From Chrysemys picta bellii (lineage: Eukaryota; Chordata; Testudines; Emydidae), in assembly GCF_011386835.1 (NCBI RefSeq), contig NC_088796.1, forward strand, positions 88,767,468 to 88,831,467: a stretch of DNA of 64,000 bases, written 5' to 3'. The number at the start of each line of letters is the position of its first letter. Positions within the stretch are counted from its first letter, which is position 1. Under the pieces are notes generated by a model. The model was not told where the DNA came from and made no database searches. It saw nothing but the letters and a program-made list of their open reading frames with translations. Shown here piece by piece: positions 45,480 to 59,000 of this stretch. The position numbers and the translations under genes were made by a program.

Positions 45480-45606
45480 CTCACCCGCCCCGCCAACTCT
45501 TCTGTTGTTGCAAATATGCTCAAAAGATTTTATTTTCATTCTAATGCGGAATGAAAAGAAATTTTGAAACCTCAAAAGTAGCAAAGAAACCAATTTGTCA
45601 TCCTCT

Positions 45607-45782
45607 GGTCATCTCTACTGCCTGCCCACAATGACACCTGGATTATTTTCCTGAGGTTACAATTAAATCAGAGCAGAGTTTTTCATCCCAGATCACTCTA
45701 ATTCAGGCAGAGCAAGGGCTTGCACCTAGGTTTCCCAGATTCTAAGCCAGTGTCTTAACCAGCAGGTTAGAGAGTCTGTCTC
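45607..45782 (-). repeat. tRNA-type SINE, copy B with inverted body
   Basis: The head (45676-45782) is in the same - orientation as in copy A ('gtgatctgggatgaaaaact', B-box-like 'aggtgcaag' with decay). The body segment 45607-45669 reads 'atctctactgcctgcccaca' and 'ggattattttcctgaggtta' on the + strand, which is the reverse of its orientation in copy A. Copies A and B therefore share head and body but with the body flipped. Confidence 0.6.
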
Positions 45783-45787
45783 TTGTG

Positions 45788-45815
45788 CTCTCTCTCTCTC
45801 TCTCTCTCTCTCTCT
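45788..45815. repeat. (CT)14 microsatellite
   Basis: Fourteen CT units directly after SINE copy B. Confidence 0.95.
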
Positions 45816-45869
45816 AGCCAAAAAACCTTTTAGACGAAGTCTTCATTGAAGCCAAAAAGATTTAGGTTT

Positions 45870-46690
45870 GACAAAATTTGGGTAGGGATAGGGTCCAGAG
45901 TGAACTAGACAAATTGGACGATTGGGCCAAAAGAAATTTGATTAGGTTCAACAAGGACAAGTGCAGAGTCCTGTATTTAGGAAGGAAGAATCCCATGCAC
46001 CGCTACAGGCTGGGGACCGACTGGCTAAGCAGCAGTTCTGCAGAAAAGGACCTGGGGATTACAGTGGATTAGAAGCTTGATATGAGTCAGCAGTGTGCCC
46101 TTGTTGCCAAGAAGGCAGGAGCATTGCTAGCAAATCGAGGGAAGTGATTATTCCCCTCTATTCGTCACTGGTGAGGCCACATCTGGAGTATTGTGTCTAG
46201 TTTTGGTCCCCCCACTACAGAAGGGAGGTGGACAAATTGGAGAGAGTCCAGCGGAGGACAACAAAAATGATTAGGGGTCTGGGGCACATGATTTATGAGG
46301 AGAGGCTGAGGGAACTGGGATTATTTAGTCTGCAGAAGAGAAGAGTGAGGGGGGGGATTTGATAGCAGCCTTCAACTACCTGAAGGGGGGTTCCAAAGAG
46401 GATGGAGCTTGGCTGTTCTCAGTGGTGGCAGATGACAGAACAAGAAGCAATGGCCTCCAGTTGCAGTGCGTTGGATATTAGGAAACACTATTTCACTAGG
46501 AGGGTGGTGAAGCACTGGAATGGGTTACCTAGGGAGGTGGTGGAATCTCCATCCTTTGAGGTTTTTAAGGCCCGGCTTGATAAAGCCCTGGCTGGGATGA
46601 TTTAGTTAGTGTTGGTCCTGCTTTGAGCAGAGGATTGGTCTAGATGACCTCCCGAGGTCTCTTCCAACCCTAATCTTCTATGATTCTAAA
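45870..46690 (+). mobile_element. CR1 LINE 3' fragment, youngest copy in the window
   Basis: The C-terminal reverse transcriptase region is readable with few breaks: 'VQSELDKLDDWAKRNLIRFN' at about 45895-45955, 'KDKCRVLYLGRKNPMHRYRL' next, 'AEKDLGITVD' to 46072, and '[20 protein letters not shown]' at about 46495-46560. The 3' end 'ccaaccctaatcttctatga' and 'gattct' repeats are intact. At least one stop and frame changes make it non-functional. Its uninterrupted 'gtctagat' near 46637-46644 is the empty equivalent of the site used by the hAT elements in the other two CR1 copies. Confidence 0.93.
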
Positions 46691-46799
46691 ATTTAAAATG
46701 TTCTGACCAGCTCTGAGAGTCAGTGAAGATGCCCAAACTATGTGAAGTGGCAATCAAAAAAAGAACATAGGCTGCATTAGGAACAGAAAAGAGAAATAT

Positions 46800-46987
46800 G
46801 GGAAATATTATATTATATACATCAATGTGCCCTGAACTTGAATATTATATTTGGATTTGATTCACTTCATCTCAAAGAAAAAGACAAAGTAAATATAGAG
46901 AAGTCCATACAAGGGCACCAAAAATGATTAGAGGCATGACAGGGATTTCAACCAATGAGAGATTAAAACTACTACATCTATTTAGTT
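46800..46987 (+). mobile_element. CR1 LINE fragment, older subfamily
   Basis: 'tatacatcaatgtgccctga', 'cacttcatctcaaagaaaaa', 'agggcaccaaaaatgattag' and 'aatgagagattaaaactact' track an older CR1 reverse transcriptase 3' segment on the + strand. It ends where a hAT-like sequence begins. Confidence 0.7.
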
Positions 46988-47420
46988 TAGTAGTTCGCAA
47001 ACTTTTTTTCGATGAAGCTCCCTTGTGGTGGACGTAAGTCTTCATAACACCTCCTGGCATGCTCCACTACAGATGCCAGTGTTTTGCCTTTCTGTCTATT
47101 TCTTCTCTTCAGTCCCTGAATATTATATCTATATTTTCCCTGCCACCCCTACCTTGTACTCTTCTCCATGCACGGCTTCTCGCCTTATTTTTCTTTTCTG
47201 TGAATTTTTTCATGGTATATTTTTGTTATTATTTATGCTCCCTTCCGCTGGTGGCTTCACTTCATCATCCCTTCCCCAGCCTCCCACTCACCTGAAAGAT
47301 TACATGCTGCTGCTTGGGGTGGGGGCCTTTAGAGAGCGTTGTGAGGCTTGGGTGCAGGTACTCCTGCTACTGAGCTAAGTGCTTTGGTAGCAGAGAAGAC
47401 AAAAGAAGTTTGGGTTGCAT
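46988..47420. mobile_element. hAT-like element, tentative
   Basis: It begins with 'tagttcgcaaactttttt', close to the GTTCKCAAACTTTT termini of one hAT group, followed by 'ctcccttgtggtgga' and 'cacctcctggcatgctc', which I recognise from a turtle element. A possible right end 'aagtttgggttgcatctg' lies near 47404-47421. No clean target duplication was found and the boundaries are approximate. Confidence 0.45.
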
Positions 47421-47689
47421 CTGGTTACATTAGGTCACTACAAGAGCACAGAGGGAAGATGGATGTGCAGTGTGTGGGGGGGCACATTCGCAGTGGAGGC
47501 AGGGCAAATACACACAGAAAACTGTATAAAAAATAACAGTCTGCCAAACAAAAATGGCATTTTGATTTGTAGTTGACAGATGGAAAAGCTGTGCTGTGGT
47601 TTGAAAGATTTTTCCTAGCTAAGCTGTGGACCAGTTTGTAGAGAGCTATCCCTGAAAGTGCGGTGCTTCTGAATTGAAATGAGTAATTT

Positions 47690-47762
47690 AGATGCTTAGT
47701 ACTTTATCTGTATAGCCCCTTGAAAGCATAAAGTGCTACATAAGTGTAAAGTATTATTAAAT
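47690..47762 (+). repeat. MIR or L2 3' tail
   Basis: 'gaaagcataaagtgctacat', 'aagtgtaaagtattattaaa' resembles the shared 3' tail of MIR and L2 elements. Only the tail is present. Confidence 0.5.
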
Positions 47763-50700
47763 TCAAATAATCAAAATACACAAAGTAACAAATATTCAAC
47801 GCCTGCCCCCAAGAGAAACACAAATACAGTACTGTTCTAATACATGCTTCATCTTACAGATCTGCTGCTGAAGTTTCTGACTAACGGTAAGTTATTTGTT
47901 CAGAAAGATTTTATGGAGCTCATAAAAACTCAATTACAGTTTTAAAATAACTTGTAGTTTTTCTGTAACATGATGCTGCCATCTCAGTTCCCAGAGGGTA
48001 TATTAAATTCAAGTAGCAATAACAAATCATTTAAGCAATAAATAAATAACCTGAGACTGTGAGTTGTTAAGAGTTAATAGTCTCCCATACACTCAATAGA
48101 GGCTGAGGCTCCACTCTATTAAAGTGACCCCCAGGGCCATGGGCCAAATTGCACCCAGTTGTTTTGTGGAAGGTATTCATCCCTCACACATTCATTTCCT
48201 TCTTTATGTTGTCTCTTTTCATCAGTGAAGGCACTCTGCAGTCCCTGAGTCCAGAGAACAATTACGGTACAGTCTCAGAGAAAAGAAAGAAAACTGGGGT
48301 CATAAATATGTTAAATGAGTGCGTGGGTTTAAGTGGCTTTGTAAACTAAACACGAAGGAAACCGCAGACTAATTAATGAATATGAAGCAGCATGATAGAA
48401 ATGTTTTAAGGGGAAATTCACATTTCTTTCTCCCCTAAAGTTTTTTAAATTGTTTTTTCTCTTCTTTTTAACATTCATTCCAGCAGGATGATCACGACAC
48501 GCCAAATACTTACATTTTCCTGAAACAGTTTTCATGTGGGAACTGGTTTCAGAGATAATTGAACTGATAACTCACTAACAACATTTTCTTTGGAACTGAA
48601 TTCTTTTTTTCACAAAGTCGAATCATTTACCATGATAGTGAAGTTATACAAAATTACAGGAAGATTTAGGACTCAAGCCAAGATCATTGCAATTAGTTTT
48701 ACATTATAGGTCAAATCCTGACCTGATTTATATCCTCCACTAAAATCAAAAGTGATTGCACAGGCTGTCAATTAGGACAGGATTTGCCCCTACAGTCTTT
48801 CCTCAGTCCTATCTGTGTGTTTTCAGGGCCTATTTCTATCTTCCTGTGAGAAAACTGTCAGGAGGTAGCAGAGGGGGAGGAAAATCTGTAAGGTTTCCTT
48901 TTGAATGTTTAATCCAAATTCTGGATACTCCGCTACGCCTGGCTCCCAAGACTCACTAGAGATACAAGGCCTCTGCACTGATTCCTGTCCATCTGCAGTT
49001 CTGCAGGGCTGGTTGAAAAATGCTAGTTGATTTTCATGAGAAATTTCAGGGTGGGGGGAGGATTAGTTTAGAAAACCAAAAATTAAACATTGTGACTGAA
49101 ATTGAAAACACTCTTGGTTTAGGACTGAAATTGTTTTGGGTTTTGTTATGTTAATTGAAAAAAATCAGGAAACTAACATTTTCTGTGAATTTTTTCATTC
49201 CCTTCAAAAAAGCAATTTTTTGTCAAAAGTTCTGGTGAAAAGTTTTCAGTCAGCTCTACCCAGCTCCCAAAAATGCAGTTCCAATGAAATCACAGTCAGA
49301 GATTCCTGTCAGTGGCTGTCCAGAGGGCCCTTCTTTAAGGTTCCCAAGTGTGGAAGGGGCACTGCAGAAAAAAACAAGTCTTTGGGTCAATTAACTTTCA
49401 TAACAATTTTCTCAAGTGTTGGAATGTGTGTGTAGGCAGGTGAGCATATCCCCCCCTATAGTCTACTCATCTCCCTCCATTTCTCCACAAGATCCCCCAG
49501 GCAGAGAAGAAACAGTCTCAGCTAATACCCCTTTTTCACAGAGTGGGGAGACACTTGTTGGTAACAGTTATGTCAGTGAAAGTTCACAGAAGGAAGACAA
49601 CCCAGGCAGACAATCAGCTACTTCTGTACTAGTGAGGGGAGGCAAAACATGCTCCCAGTGGAAACTCCAAGTTTCCTGTCTCCTACACAGGAAGAATGAG
49701 GCAATGAATGTCCCCATATCTTTTGTTTTTAAAAAGTAAAAGAGAAGTAAATAATGCATGTACAGAGTAGTAAGCATTTCTACTCATGAAGGCCTTGCAA
49801 GATCAGGCCCAATATTAGGAATTTAATGTTTCCACTTAGCTTTGAGGGTTTTAACTCGTTAAGGTGATTGCCTATGTATTTCCATTATAATCCTGTTTTC
49901 ACTTGCTCATAATCTTCTAGTTAAGGATGCCTAACAATTTTAGTTATATCCCTGTCTTCAGTTCCTCATAACTTTCCAATGTGGGTAGTATAGCTCACCT
50001 TCTTTAGAGTCTTTGCCTCATTAAGTACACACCTGCATTGCTCATAATGTTATGCACCTGGCACATAACATTTTCAATATTGCAGGGTCTTGATCCCACA
50101 GTTTTAAAGTCATTGCCATTGATTTTAAAAGAAGCAGGATTGGACAGAGTGGATGTGGGATAGGGTATTCTAATGTTGTCTCACCACAGAGTTCCAGATT
50201 ATGGAGTTTCCTCATTTTTAATACAGAAAATTCCATTTAAAATTATGTTAGATCATTAAAGCTACATGGTTAAGCACCGAAAGGGGAGAAATGCCAAAGT
50301 TAAAGTTGCACACACAAACTTTGGCACTTTGTGTACATATATTAATGATGTGATTACATAATAGATTTCTTACTATTTATTATTAACCAACAAACAAAAA
50401 TACATTCAAAAATATTTGTCGGTCAAAACTCTAATTGAAGTCAATGGGAATATGTTTTGGAAAAGGAATGAGAATTGTTGGTGAGCTAGTCATCAAGAAT
50501 AGTTTTCATTGTGTACATGTGACCAGCCCCTGAGCTGGCATAAGGCTGCAAAACTCCATTGTCTTCAGTGCAGCTACACTGATCCATACCAACTTTTTGG
50601 TTAATGACTTGTTCACAAACCACTTCTGGTTTTCATCAGCCATATTCATATCTAAGTATTTTCAGTTGTTCACAAACTGTCTTCCTTGACTATTCACTGT

Positions 50701-53260
50701 TTGTGATGCCAGTGGAGTGGTTGGGTCACCTAACTTACATGGCATCATTGCAGCTACCTGATTTGATGACTGAAATGTCCTGAACACGAAAAAGCGGAAT
50801 AGCTCAGTTCTTGTATGAATTTATGGAAGAATAATACAAAAGTACAAAAACGTGTGACACTTTCAGGATTGAAGGCAGTTCTCCAAATACTAGTTGATAA
50901 TGAATAACACAACCCCATGAATCATAGAGAAACAAACTCTGTGCTTTGATTTGTGGATCTTTTTTTTTCACTGTTCATTCAGCTCTAGGAATAAGCAAGG
51001 GCTGAGAGAGGACTCCAGGATTTGACTCCTTCACATTAACACAGTTGCAACAAAAACAGAATTAGGGCGCTGTCCTGCATTCTTTTCACACCCCAGATAC
51101 CCTTGATGTCAATGGAAGTTTTATGTAGCCAAAGAAAGCAGAATCAGGCCCTTACTGAATAAGATCCACATTGTGCTTGCATGGTGCTGATGCAGCTATG
51201 GAATGGTAAGGAGGAGTCAAAGAGCTGTCTAATTACAAGGCACAGTTGCAGTACTTGTGCTCGGGGGGGGGGGGGGGGTGCAGGGTCTTATCTCTTCATA
51301 CTGGCCAGTAGATGGTGCGTGGAGAGACTTGTCCCAACCCCTTCCTCTCTGGCTTCCAGACGGGAACTAGCACAATGGAGGGGGGAATATGCTGTACCCC
51401 ATAAAGTAGTATAGCAGTGAGTACACGCTTACTAAGGGATGTCTGAGCTCCAGCACTGTGCCTCTGGGTACTCCACCTGTGCTGGTGTGCCTGGGTACCA
51501 CCCCACAACCCCAGGCTGTGCCTTAAAAGCACATGAATGCTAAAACATCTCACTTTCCAGAAAAGGTATTGCTGAAGATAAAAGAGAAAAATTAATCAAT
51601 ATCCTTGCAAGGTCTAAGGAAATTTAAACTAGGCTCTTTGAACATTGCTCTGCAAGTCAAAATGTGACTATAATACAGTAGGTGTTATCTTGGCAGGTTT
51701 TAACCTTTGGTAGCATTTAAAGGAACATGGAAACGAGGAAACTTTAGCAATAAACCTCTGTCTCTCTCTCCCTATTCAAACTGTCAGAAAAGTAAATCAA
51801 GTTTTTAATGGCCAGGGGAAAAAATGCAGTACGTTTAAGAAACCAAGAAAATGTCTCTTGTGGCATCTGTAAAAATATCATCTGGTACTATTTAACTCAG
51901 GGATAGGCACATGTGACAGTTTAAGAAAATGTCATTGTAGTTCAGTTTGAAATAGAAAATCTTGGAGCACGCTCTGCAAGTGTTCAGCTTGCTTATTTTT
52001 TTATTTGATCTTTGGTAAGAACTGCAGCCAGAACTTTCCATTTAGAACTCAGCACCCACATGTAAAAATTTCCATATCTACTTTACTTTTTGTATCTAAA
52101 TATGTGTATCAAAACTAGTTCACACTTAACTAATTATGTAGGATACAAAAATCACTGTTAAGATTTCATAATAAATTAGAGTGGTTGATAAGCAATAATG
52201 CAGAAGTTATATACAACAACCCCCCCGACTTTACTTTTAAGGTGATTGGCCCAAACCTGCAGTCCTTACTTAGCTATCACTGAAGTCACAAGGAGTTTTG
52301 CCTAAGTGAGGCTGGGCCCAGTGCAAGTTTATGTCTGGTAGCCTCTCTTGCTTTTTTCTGTGAAAGATTGAGCTGTCAAACTACAAGAAAAATAGACTTC
52401 CTGTTCAATACATATCCAAATCCTTGAATTATCTTTACCAGTTGCCTTTTCACTGAACTGTGAGACAACTTAATTTGAAATTACTCTTTCTGGAAATCCT
52501 AAACACTTGACACATTTCATTAGCCACAAAATGATTATAGGTATCTGTTAATTTGTTTGAAGACTGGGTAAACACTTGAGACAAAGAGTTTTAAAGAGAT
52601 CTAGTAGTTAGCGGAAAAGGGAAGCTGTCTCAAGCCCTTAGTTTATTTACTTAGCACTTATTAAGCACCACTTCTGTATCTGCCCAAAAAAGACATATTT
52701 TAAGCAAACCGTAAAAGTGGGCTTGACCCTTTCATGTGCACGTCATAGATCAATTGTTAAAGCAAGGGTGAAAACCCTGAAAGAGTTCAGAGGTGGAAGA
52801 GAGGTCATCACAGAGAAGGAACAGTGTGAAAAACCACAAAGGGAGGAGCTTGGCAAAAGATAAAGGATGGAAAAAGGAAATTCTAGAAGTAGTAAAGCTG
52901 TAACACAACTAAAGCACCAATAAAATCATAACTATGAAAATACAGAAGGCATTCACAGATCAACTTAAAACATAGTTCCATTTGCTAGAAGATGAGTGAC
53001 GGTAGTTCGTCTATCTAGCAACAAGAGGTATTTTTTAAACAAAGGATTCCCTTTTTGTTGTTTAAAAAATAATACACAACAACAACAATTCTACAAATTT
53101 CTCAAACTCCAGCAGTTCCTCTAGTATTTTTTCCAAAGTAGAAATTATGAGCCTTATCGTGCTGCCATTGAAATCAACGAAAGTTTAGCCCACTGACATT
53201 GTCATAATTTCTCTGGAGATATTTAAATACCAGAGCGGTGAGCACAGTATAAAAAAGTAT
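47763..53260. other. intergenic, no gene recognised
   Basis: About 5.5 kb of gene desert. Foldback-core motifs sit at about 50433-50449 and 51101-51119. A run of 16 G lies at 51263-51278. I see no gene, RNA or large transposon here, though diverged repeats may be hidden around 49030-49260. Confidence 0.45.
51263..51278. repeat. G16 homopolymer
   Basis: Sixteen consecutive G residues. Such runs are prone to length error in assemblies and can form G-quadruplexes. Confidence 0.95.
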
Positions 53261-53377
53261 GGCCTAAACCTGGAAACAAGTAAGTAACTTTCTCATGTGA
53301 ATAGTCCCATTGACGTCAATGAGATGAGACTGTGAGTAAAGTTACTTATGTGCATATGTGTTTTCAGGATTGGGTCC
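53261..53377. repeat. foldback repeat with CATTGACGTCAATG centre
   Basis: The left half 'aaacctggaaacaagtaagt', 'aactttctca' is mirrored by the right half 'tgagtaaagttacttatgtg', 'ttttcaggatt'. The centre 'cattgacgtcaatg' is itself a perfect palindrome. The outermost 'ggcct' and 'gggtcc' resemble the 'gggcc' ends seen in related copies. Confidence 0.75.
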
Positions 53378-55339
53378 TTAGAGCAAGATAAGTCATATAG
53401 AGATTTTAAGTAAAAACAATGTGCTGAATATGTCTATAAAAGTACAAAAAAGTTAAAGTGCTATCAAGCATACTAATTTCTATTTTGCCACCTTCTTCAA
53501 CCGTTTTTATTGTTATTGTTTAAAAGGAATATAGGATTCAACATCTTCATAAGAAAAAGGTTATTATGAGATATGAAACTGTAGGATTTCCCTGGATTTA
53601 TCATCCTCTGTTTATTTTATGTCTGCTTTTAGCTCAGACTCAGAATTCCAATGAAGAGCTCTAGCTAACATTTGTTTCCTTGCAGTGGACTAAAATTTAA
53701 ATTCCAAACAATCAAAGTTATTCAGATTTAAATGGGAAGATATCCTGATTGTTTTGGAACCCCACAATTTATTAGTCATAATGACATTCCTTCACTTTGT
53801 CCAGAAAAAAACCAAAGGCTGATTTATTTCCTAATAACAAAGGCAAATGGGGAGTTGTATGAAACTGTTTCCTAATTTTCAATGGGTCAATGCCAGGCTG
53901 TTAGGTATCTTTGAATCCCCCTTCCCATATCCATCCTTCCCCAGGAGGCGATATTCTATCCTGAGTACTGCCAATCTATCAAACATACCATATCGTGAAT
54001 CAATGAATACCAAATGATGGGCCATCTGACATAGCCTGGTACCTGCATGTTCCATCACTATACATCTATTTGGTATTCATTGTAATAACTTGGGTTACAG
54101 TGACCTACTGATGCATATGCATTCATTTGGCTAATGCATATACTGTACCTTCACTGATGCTGCATTGTGATGTAAATAATACACTTATCCCTCTTTATCA
54201 TAGTCTATTTGAAAGCCAGGCATTTTGAGTGTTTCAAAGGGTGGTTATAGTGAAATCCATAACAATGGGGATTAATACAACTAGGCTTGGAAGAATTCAT
54301 TTTTTTTAAATAATTTCAATGGATAATATCTACGTTTATTTTTAATCATTTTTTCAGTTTTTATTTATTTAAATTTTCACAGTTTCAGAAAATTATGGGA
54401 GAGTCAGACAATGGGAGGTGTCAGATGATTATTTAATGACAGTTGATACTGAGATTCAAAAAGTTAGAGATTTATAACCATTAAAATGTCAAAACATACA
54501 AAGTAAATATGCTTAAATCAAACTCTAATAATTTCTCAAGCAGCACTTTTCTTATTTTGCCTATCTATACATTTTTGATTATTATCGATGGAAATATTTT
54601 TCCATCAGTTTCTGCATGTATGGTGAAATCAACATTTACCAACATTTTCTGATTAAAAAAAATCTAATCCTTTCAAGCCGAAATATAACTTGGGACTTAG
54701 AAAAGGTACAATGTCCTTTTAACAGCCTCTGATATAACACTAAGAACTGTATAGAGACAAAGAGTTGTCAAACAGGTAGAATAATAGAATCCTTCTTTTG
54801 GTGATGTTCTGAGTGTAATTTCATATCTGAGCTTATTTTAAAAATAAATATGTCTAATTAAAAATCATTATTGTTTTTGGGATTTATAAAAATAATAAAA
54901 AATACATATCTGTTACTTTCCTAAAACAAAGATGAAGGTTTACTAAACATTTGGGGTGGAGTTTGAAATAAATGCTCAGTGTTGACCTAATTTTGCTTTC
55001 ACTGGAGTCGATGATAAAACTTCCATTGACTCCAGTGGGCAGCAGAGTTAGGACAACATGGAGAATTTTTGAAAATCACACCCTTCAGCTGAATAATAAA
55101 TTCTGTGTAATATAATTAATAGTAGTTCAGCCCCTAGTCAACTGAACCAAAGAATACCACACATTTGGGCCTATTTCAAAATATCTTCTAATTCTGAATG
55201 CCTCCAATTTTGAATGCCCATATTGAGAAACTGTTCTTCCCCCACCTCCCAAATTGAAATACCCACAGTCAGAAGTAACTTTTGGAGATTTGGCCCTTAG
55301 CCTCTAGGTTTAAGGTAAAACTTTTTGTGCTTTGTCCAC
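53378..55339. other. intergenic, possible conserved element at 53500-53900
   Basis: No gene. 53500-53900 is repeat-free AT-rich sequence with many homeodomain-like TAAT/ATTA cores. That is compatible with an enhancer but untested. A decayed foldback ('ttccattgactccagtggg') lies at 55020-55038. Confidence 0.4.
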
Positions 55340-56110
55340 AATATGTTGGGGATTGTAATTTTCACTGGCCTTTTAAGGCCCCAGGAGGTAATCTGAGAGG
55401 CCAGTTACCCCTTTCCAGGTGCCCAGGGAAGGTGGATGAAGCGCCAAAGAAATAACCAAAACAGACAGTGGGTGAGAGGAAGATGGTCCTGGTCAATAGT
55501 AAGTGCCTGGGAGGTGGAAGGAGTAGGAAAGCCCAGGCCTTTATTCCTTTAGAGCCTGGAACCAGGAGCCTTTTGGAATGGGTGGGACAAGGCTCCCCTC
55601 TCTCCCAGCCAGCCTAGACTGGTGTTTAGGATAATTAGACCCACCTGGAAAGGTCAAGGGAATGGTAAGATGACTAGGAAGGTAGCTCATAAAGGAAGCT
55701 CTATACCCAGTCAAGGAGAGCCCACTGTGAGGAAGAACTCAGCCACATCACAGTCTTCAGAAACCTGAACTTAAGGGGACAGTTTGCCGAGCAGGGAGAC
55801 CAGTACTGGAACAACACAGTCCTTATAAGGAAGACCATGGAGCCCTGAACCTAAAGGGGGGAGGATAGCACAGGGGCTCATCTGGGAGCCGGATTATGTT
55901 TAACAGCTTAGATCCCAGGAGAGGAGAAATATTGTTTTAAAGTGTGAGTTGATTATTTCTGACACTCAGAGAGAAACTGACTGAGACAAGGGACTGTAGT
56001 GGCCTGGCCTGCTGCAAGAGGGCATGCTCAACACCCAAAGACTCTGGCAGCAGAAGTAAAAACCCTGCAACTTCCACTCCACCAGGGGCATAGTGTGCAA
56101 TTTACACCAT
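55340..56110 (+). repeat. possible LTR-type repeat, tentative
   Basis: The block has higher G+C than its flanks and a style seen in turtle LTR and leader sequences: 'agctcataaaggaagctcta', 'ggacagtttgccgagcaggg', 'gtggcctggcctgctgcaag', 'agagggcatgctcaacaccc'. No coding domain, polypurine tract or terminal duplication was identified. It may equally be another unnamed repeat. Confidence 0.35.
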
Positions 56111-58992
56111 CAACAAAGTGGGAGTGAATTAATTCTCTCTCTTTCTGAGAATGTTCAGACATGTGTTTCAGTGATCTTTTCCAAAACATAAGAACATGTG
56201 TAAATCATTACATTTGTCCCCATACATATTCATATGGTCATAATTAATCTTCAAACCAATTATCTTAATCAGATCTGCAAATTTTAAGGGTTTTTTGGGA
56301 GGTGAGGAAGGAATGATATTATTACATTTTCTTTCTCCCCTCTTTTGTGTATTTGTGAGTTTATATGTGCAAGTAACCCACTTCCCTCAAGCCCATTTAC
56401 TTACCAGGCTTCCTAGAATTCCTGAATCATTATCAAATAGCTTTAAAGGAATGTTTAGCCATCCTGGTGAGAGTTGGACTGTTGTGACGACAGCAGCTGC
56501 TGGGTGAAGAATGGAGAAGCTGCTTTCGCACTTCAACCAAGTCCATTAGGAGAAGCTGTCTCCAGATATTGGAAAGCAATCTGGGTGGAAGAGTAATTTC
56601 CTACCAGTACACTTGCCTGGAATGGACAGATTCATTTGGCCTAATTTCAAGTGAACTCAAACTTCAACTCAGCTTCAAATGTTCTTTGTTCTTTTGAGCA
56701 TCTCTGAAAACGGAGCAGAGTTAGAGATAGAGGGTAAAACATCAAGTGAAAAGATAGGGTCTAAAATGGAGCAGGGTGAAAAAAAGAAACGCAGAGAGAC
56801 TGAACTAAGAGGTAGAAAGGAAAAGAGAGAAAGGAAAAGAGAAAAATAAGTGCAGGATGTAAGGCACTCAATTGTTGCAGCCTTGCTTTCTGCGGGGGTT
56901 CTTCTAGCATTGTCCATGCTTCCCTTTATCTTAAAAGAAAATGAGTTAAAAGAGAAGGAATCTTAGCAAATAAATACATAAAAGTGTTTACTTTTTTGGA
57001 AAAAGGAAAATTGCAAACTCTGACTGAAGGGGAGAAAAGACACCAGGAATTTATAAACTTATTCTTTGAATGCCATAGAGTCCATCTCAATAGGGTCTCT
57101 TTTTATGCTTTTGCAGAGAGAAGCAATGGTATGGCTAGCATATTTGTAGCTAGACAGATCCACCTGCCTCCCCTGTATGGAGAAGACTCTTGTGGCTGCT
57201 GGGCAGCATGGAGTACTTCTAAGCAAAATTCCTGCACTCCAGCTTGGTGAGGAGACAAGATTCGGTCCTTACAGAATTCTGTTCTTTCCTCCTTGACAGT
57301 TAATTGCATAATAGTCTTGACATGGTGAGGAAGGTTGCAAAAGAAAATATAAGGCCTTTATGAAGGAACTGATCTGAAGAAGTCCCCGTTCTGCCCAGGT
57401 CTTGTAGTTTCTAACTCAAAACCATTTCACCTATGTGGAAGGGTGTTGGGGTAAGGGAAAGTGGTACCATAAGAACAGGCTCAGGTAGTGTCTACGCGGG
57501 AATGGAAAACATTAGCAGTGGAGAAGTTAACTAAATTGAGAATGGGAGCTGGAAAGCATGGATGAATGGTATTTGTGGCAGCAGGTTTTGGTTGCCGACA
57601 TTATGCGCCAACATATGTGAGTGCACACACATCTAGTGAGATTATAGCTTTCTAGCAGATGGTTCAGTTTAAAGGGGATAAACTGGAGCACAAAGCTGGT
57701 CATACTTGAACCATTACTTTCTTAACATGAAAGTCAACTTTAGAGAAAAAATGAGCAGTAGAAGAAACATACTCTGTTTGAAACAGTTGAGCATGGAACA
57801 TATTTTTTAAAAAGTATCTCATAGAACCAGGTATTCTGTTTCAAATATTTCAACCATTTTCAGAATTCTCCCAAATGGAGTGCTATATGAGTAATCCACA
57901 TATTACAGTTCTAAGCACAATGTTTTTGCAACAGCTGTTGCTTTCACAGAACTTTAACCCTGCTGCATAAATGCATCACATGGAAAATACTCTGTTGTCT
58001 TGGATACAGCCTTCATGCACAGGCCTTTTCCTAGCGAGCTGGTGTCAGCTTTCAGCCTCAGTCACATTCCAGTCTGGCAGCCAGGATCATGGCCTACACT
58101 CAGACTTCATCACAGGCCCTGATGAAGGACAGCATTGGAATCTGGGGTAATTATCAGGGCTATATATTACCAGCTTCCATCAACACACCTGATGAGAGAA
58201 TGGCAAAATTAAGTCCAAACGGGAAAAATATTAATCATGATTTCCTGCTATACTACACTTTATTTCTTCCTTGTAGAACCACGTACAGAGCCAGGTGTCT
58301 TTCTCCTGCTAAATTTAGACCAATTTATTGTCTTAGCTGAAGAGTGTTACATTACAGCTGACATTTGGAAGATTGTTCAAGGTATCATGTGACAAATGCC
58401 TGCTGTTAAAGGGCTCATGAAACTTCTCTTGACTTTGGAGGAAAGATAATACTACCTAAGGGCTTGATCCTGCAAACACTACAAAGCATAGTGCATGAGT
58501 AGTCTCACTTAAGTGTTCCCAACAGTAAATGCTGCCATCGGTATATACTTATAGAGATGATGCTTACTTATGTTATATAAAATGTGTTGAAATGCAAGTA
58601 GGCCCAAAAATCTATTTCCTAAAAATAGGTTTGACAATAGTCAGGCGAAGCCTGGTAATATCTGAGTGAAGTGAGACAGCTCAGAGGCAAGTTAGAGAGA
58701 AGTTAGGACATAATCCCAGGTCATGTTGTAAACAGGTTATGGTCCTAACTGGTTTTTACAAGTGTTTTAGATAAAATGTTAATTTTTGGAAAATGCCATC
58801 TATATTAGTAGCTTTTGGTATGGCATTTACACAGATGTTAATTAAAGATGAGCTTAACATTAAATAAATGAGGGAGTAGAAGGTATTTTAATTATGGCTG
58901 CAGAAATATAGATATGGTAAAAGACATAATCCTAATTAATTGTGGAGTATTATTGTAACTGATTGTAAAAATGCTAATTTTAGATTAGGTGT
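56111..58992. other. intergenic, no gene recognised
   Basis: AT-rich gene desert; purine-rich patch at about 56760-56850. Nothing else is supportable. Confidence 0.45.
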
Positions 58993-59000
58993 GCCTAGGC

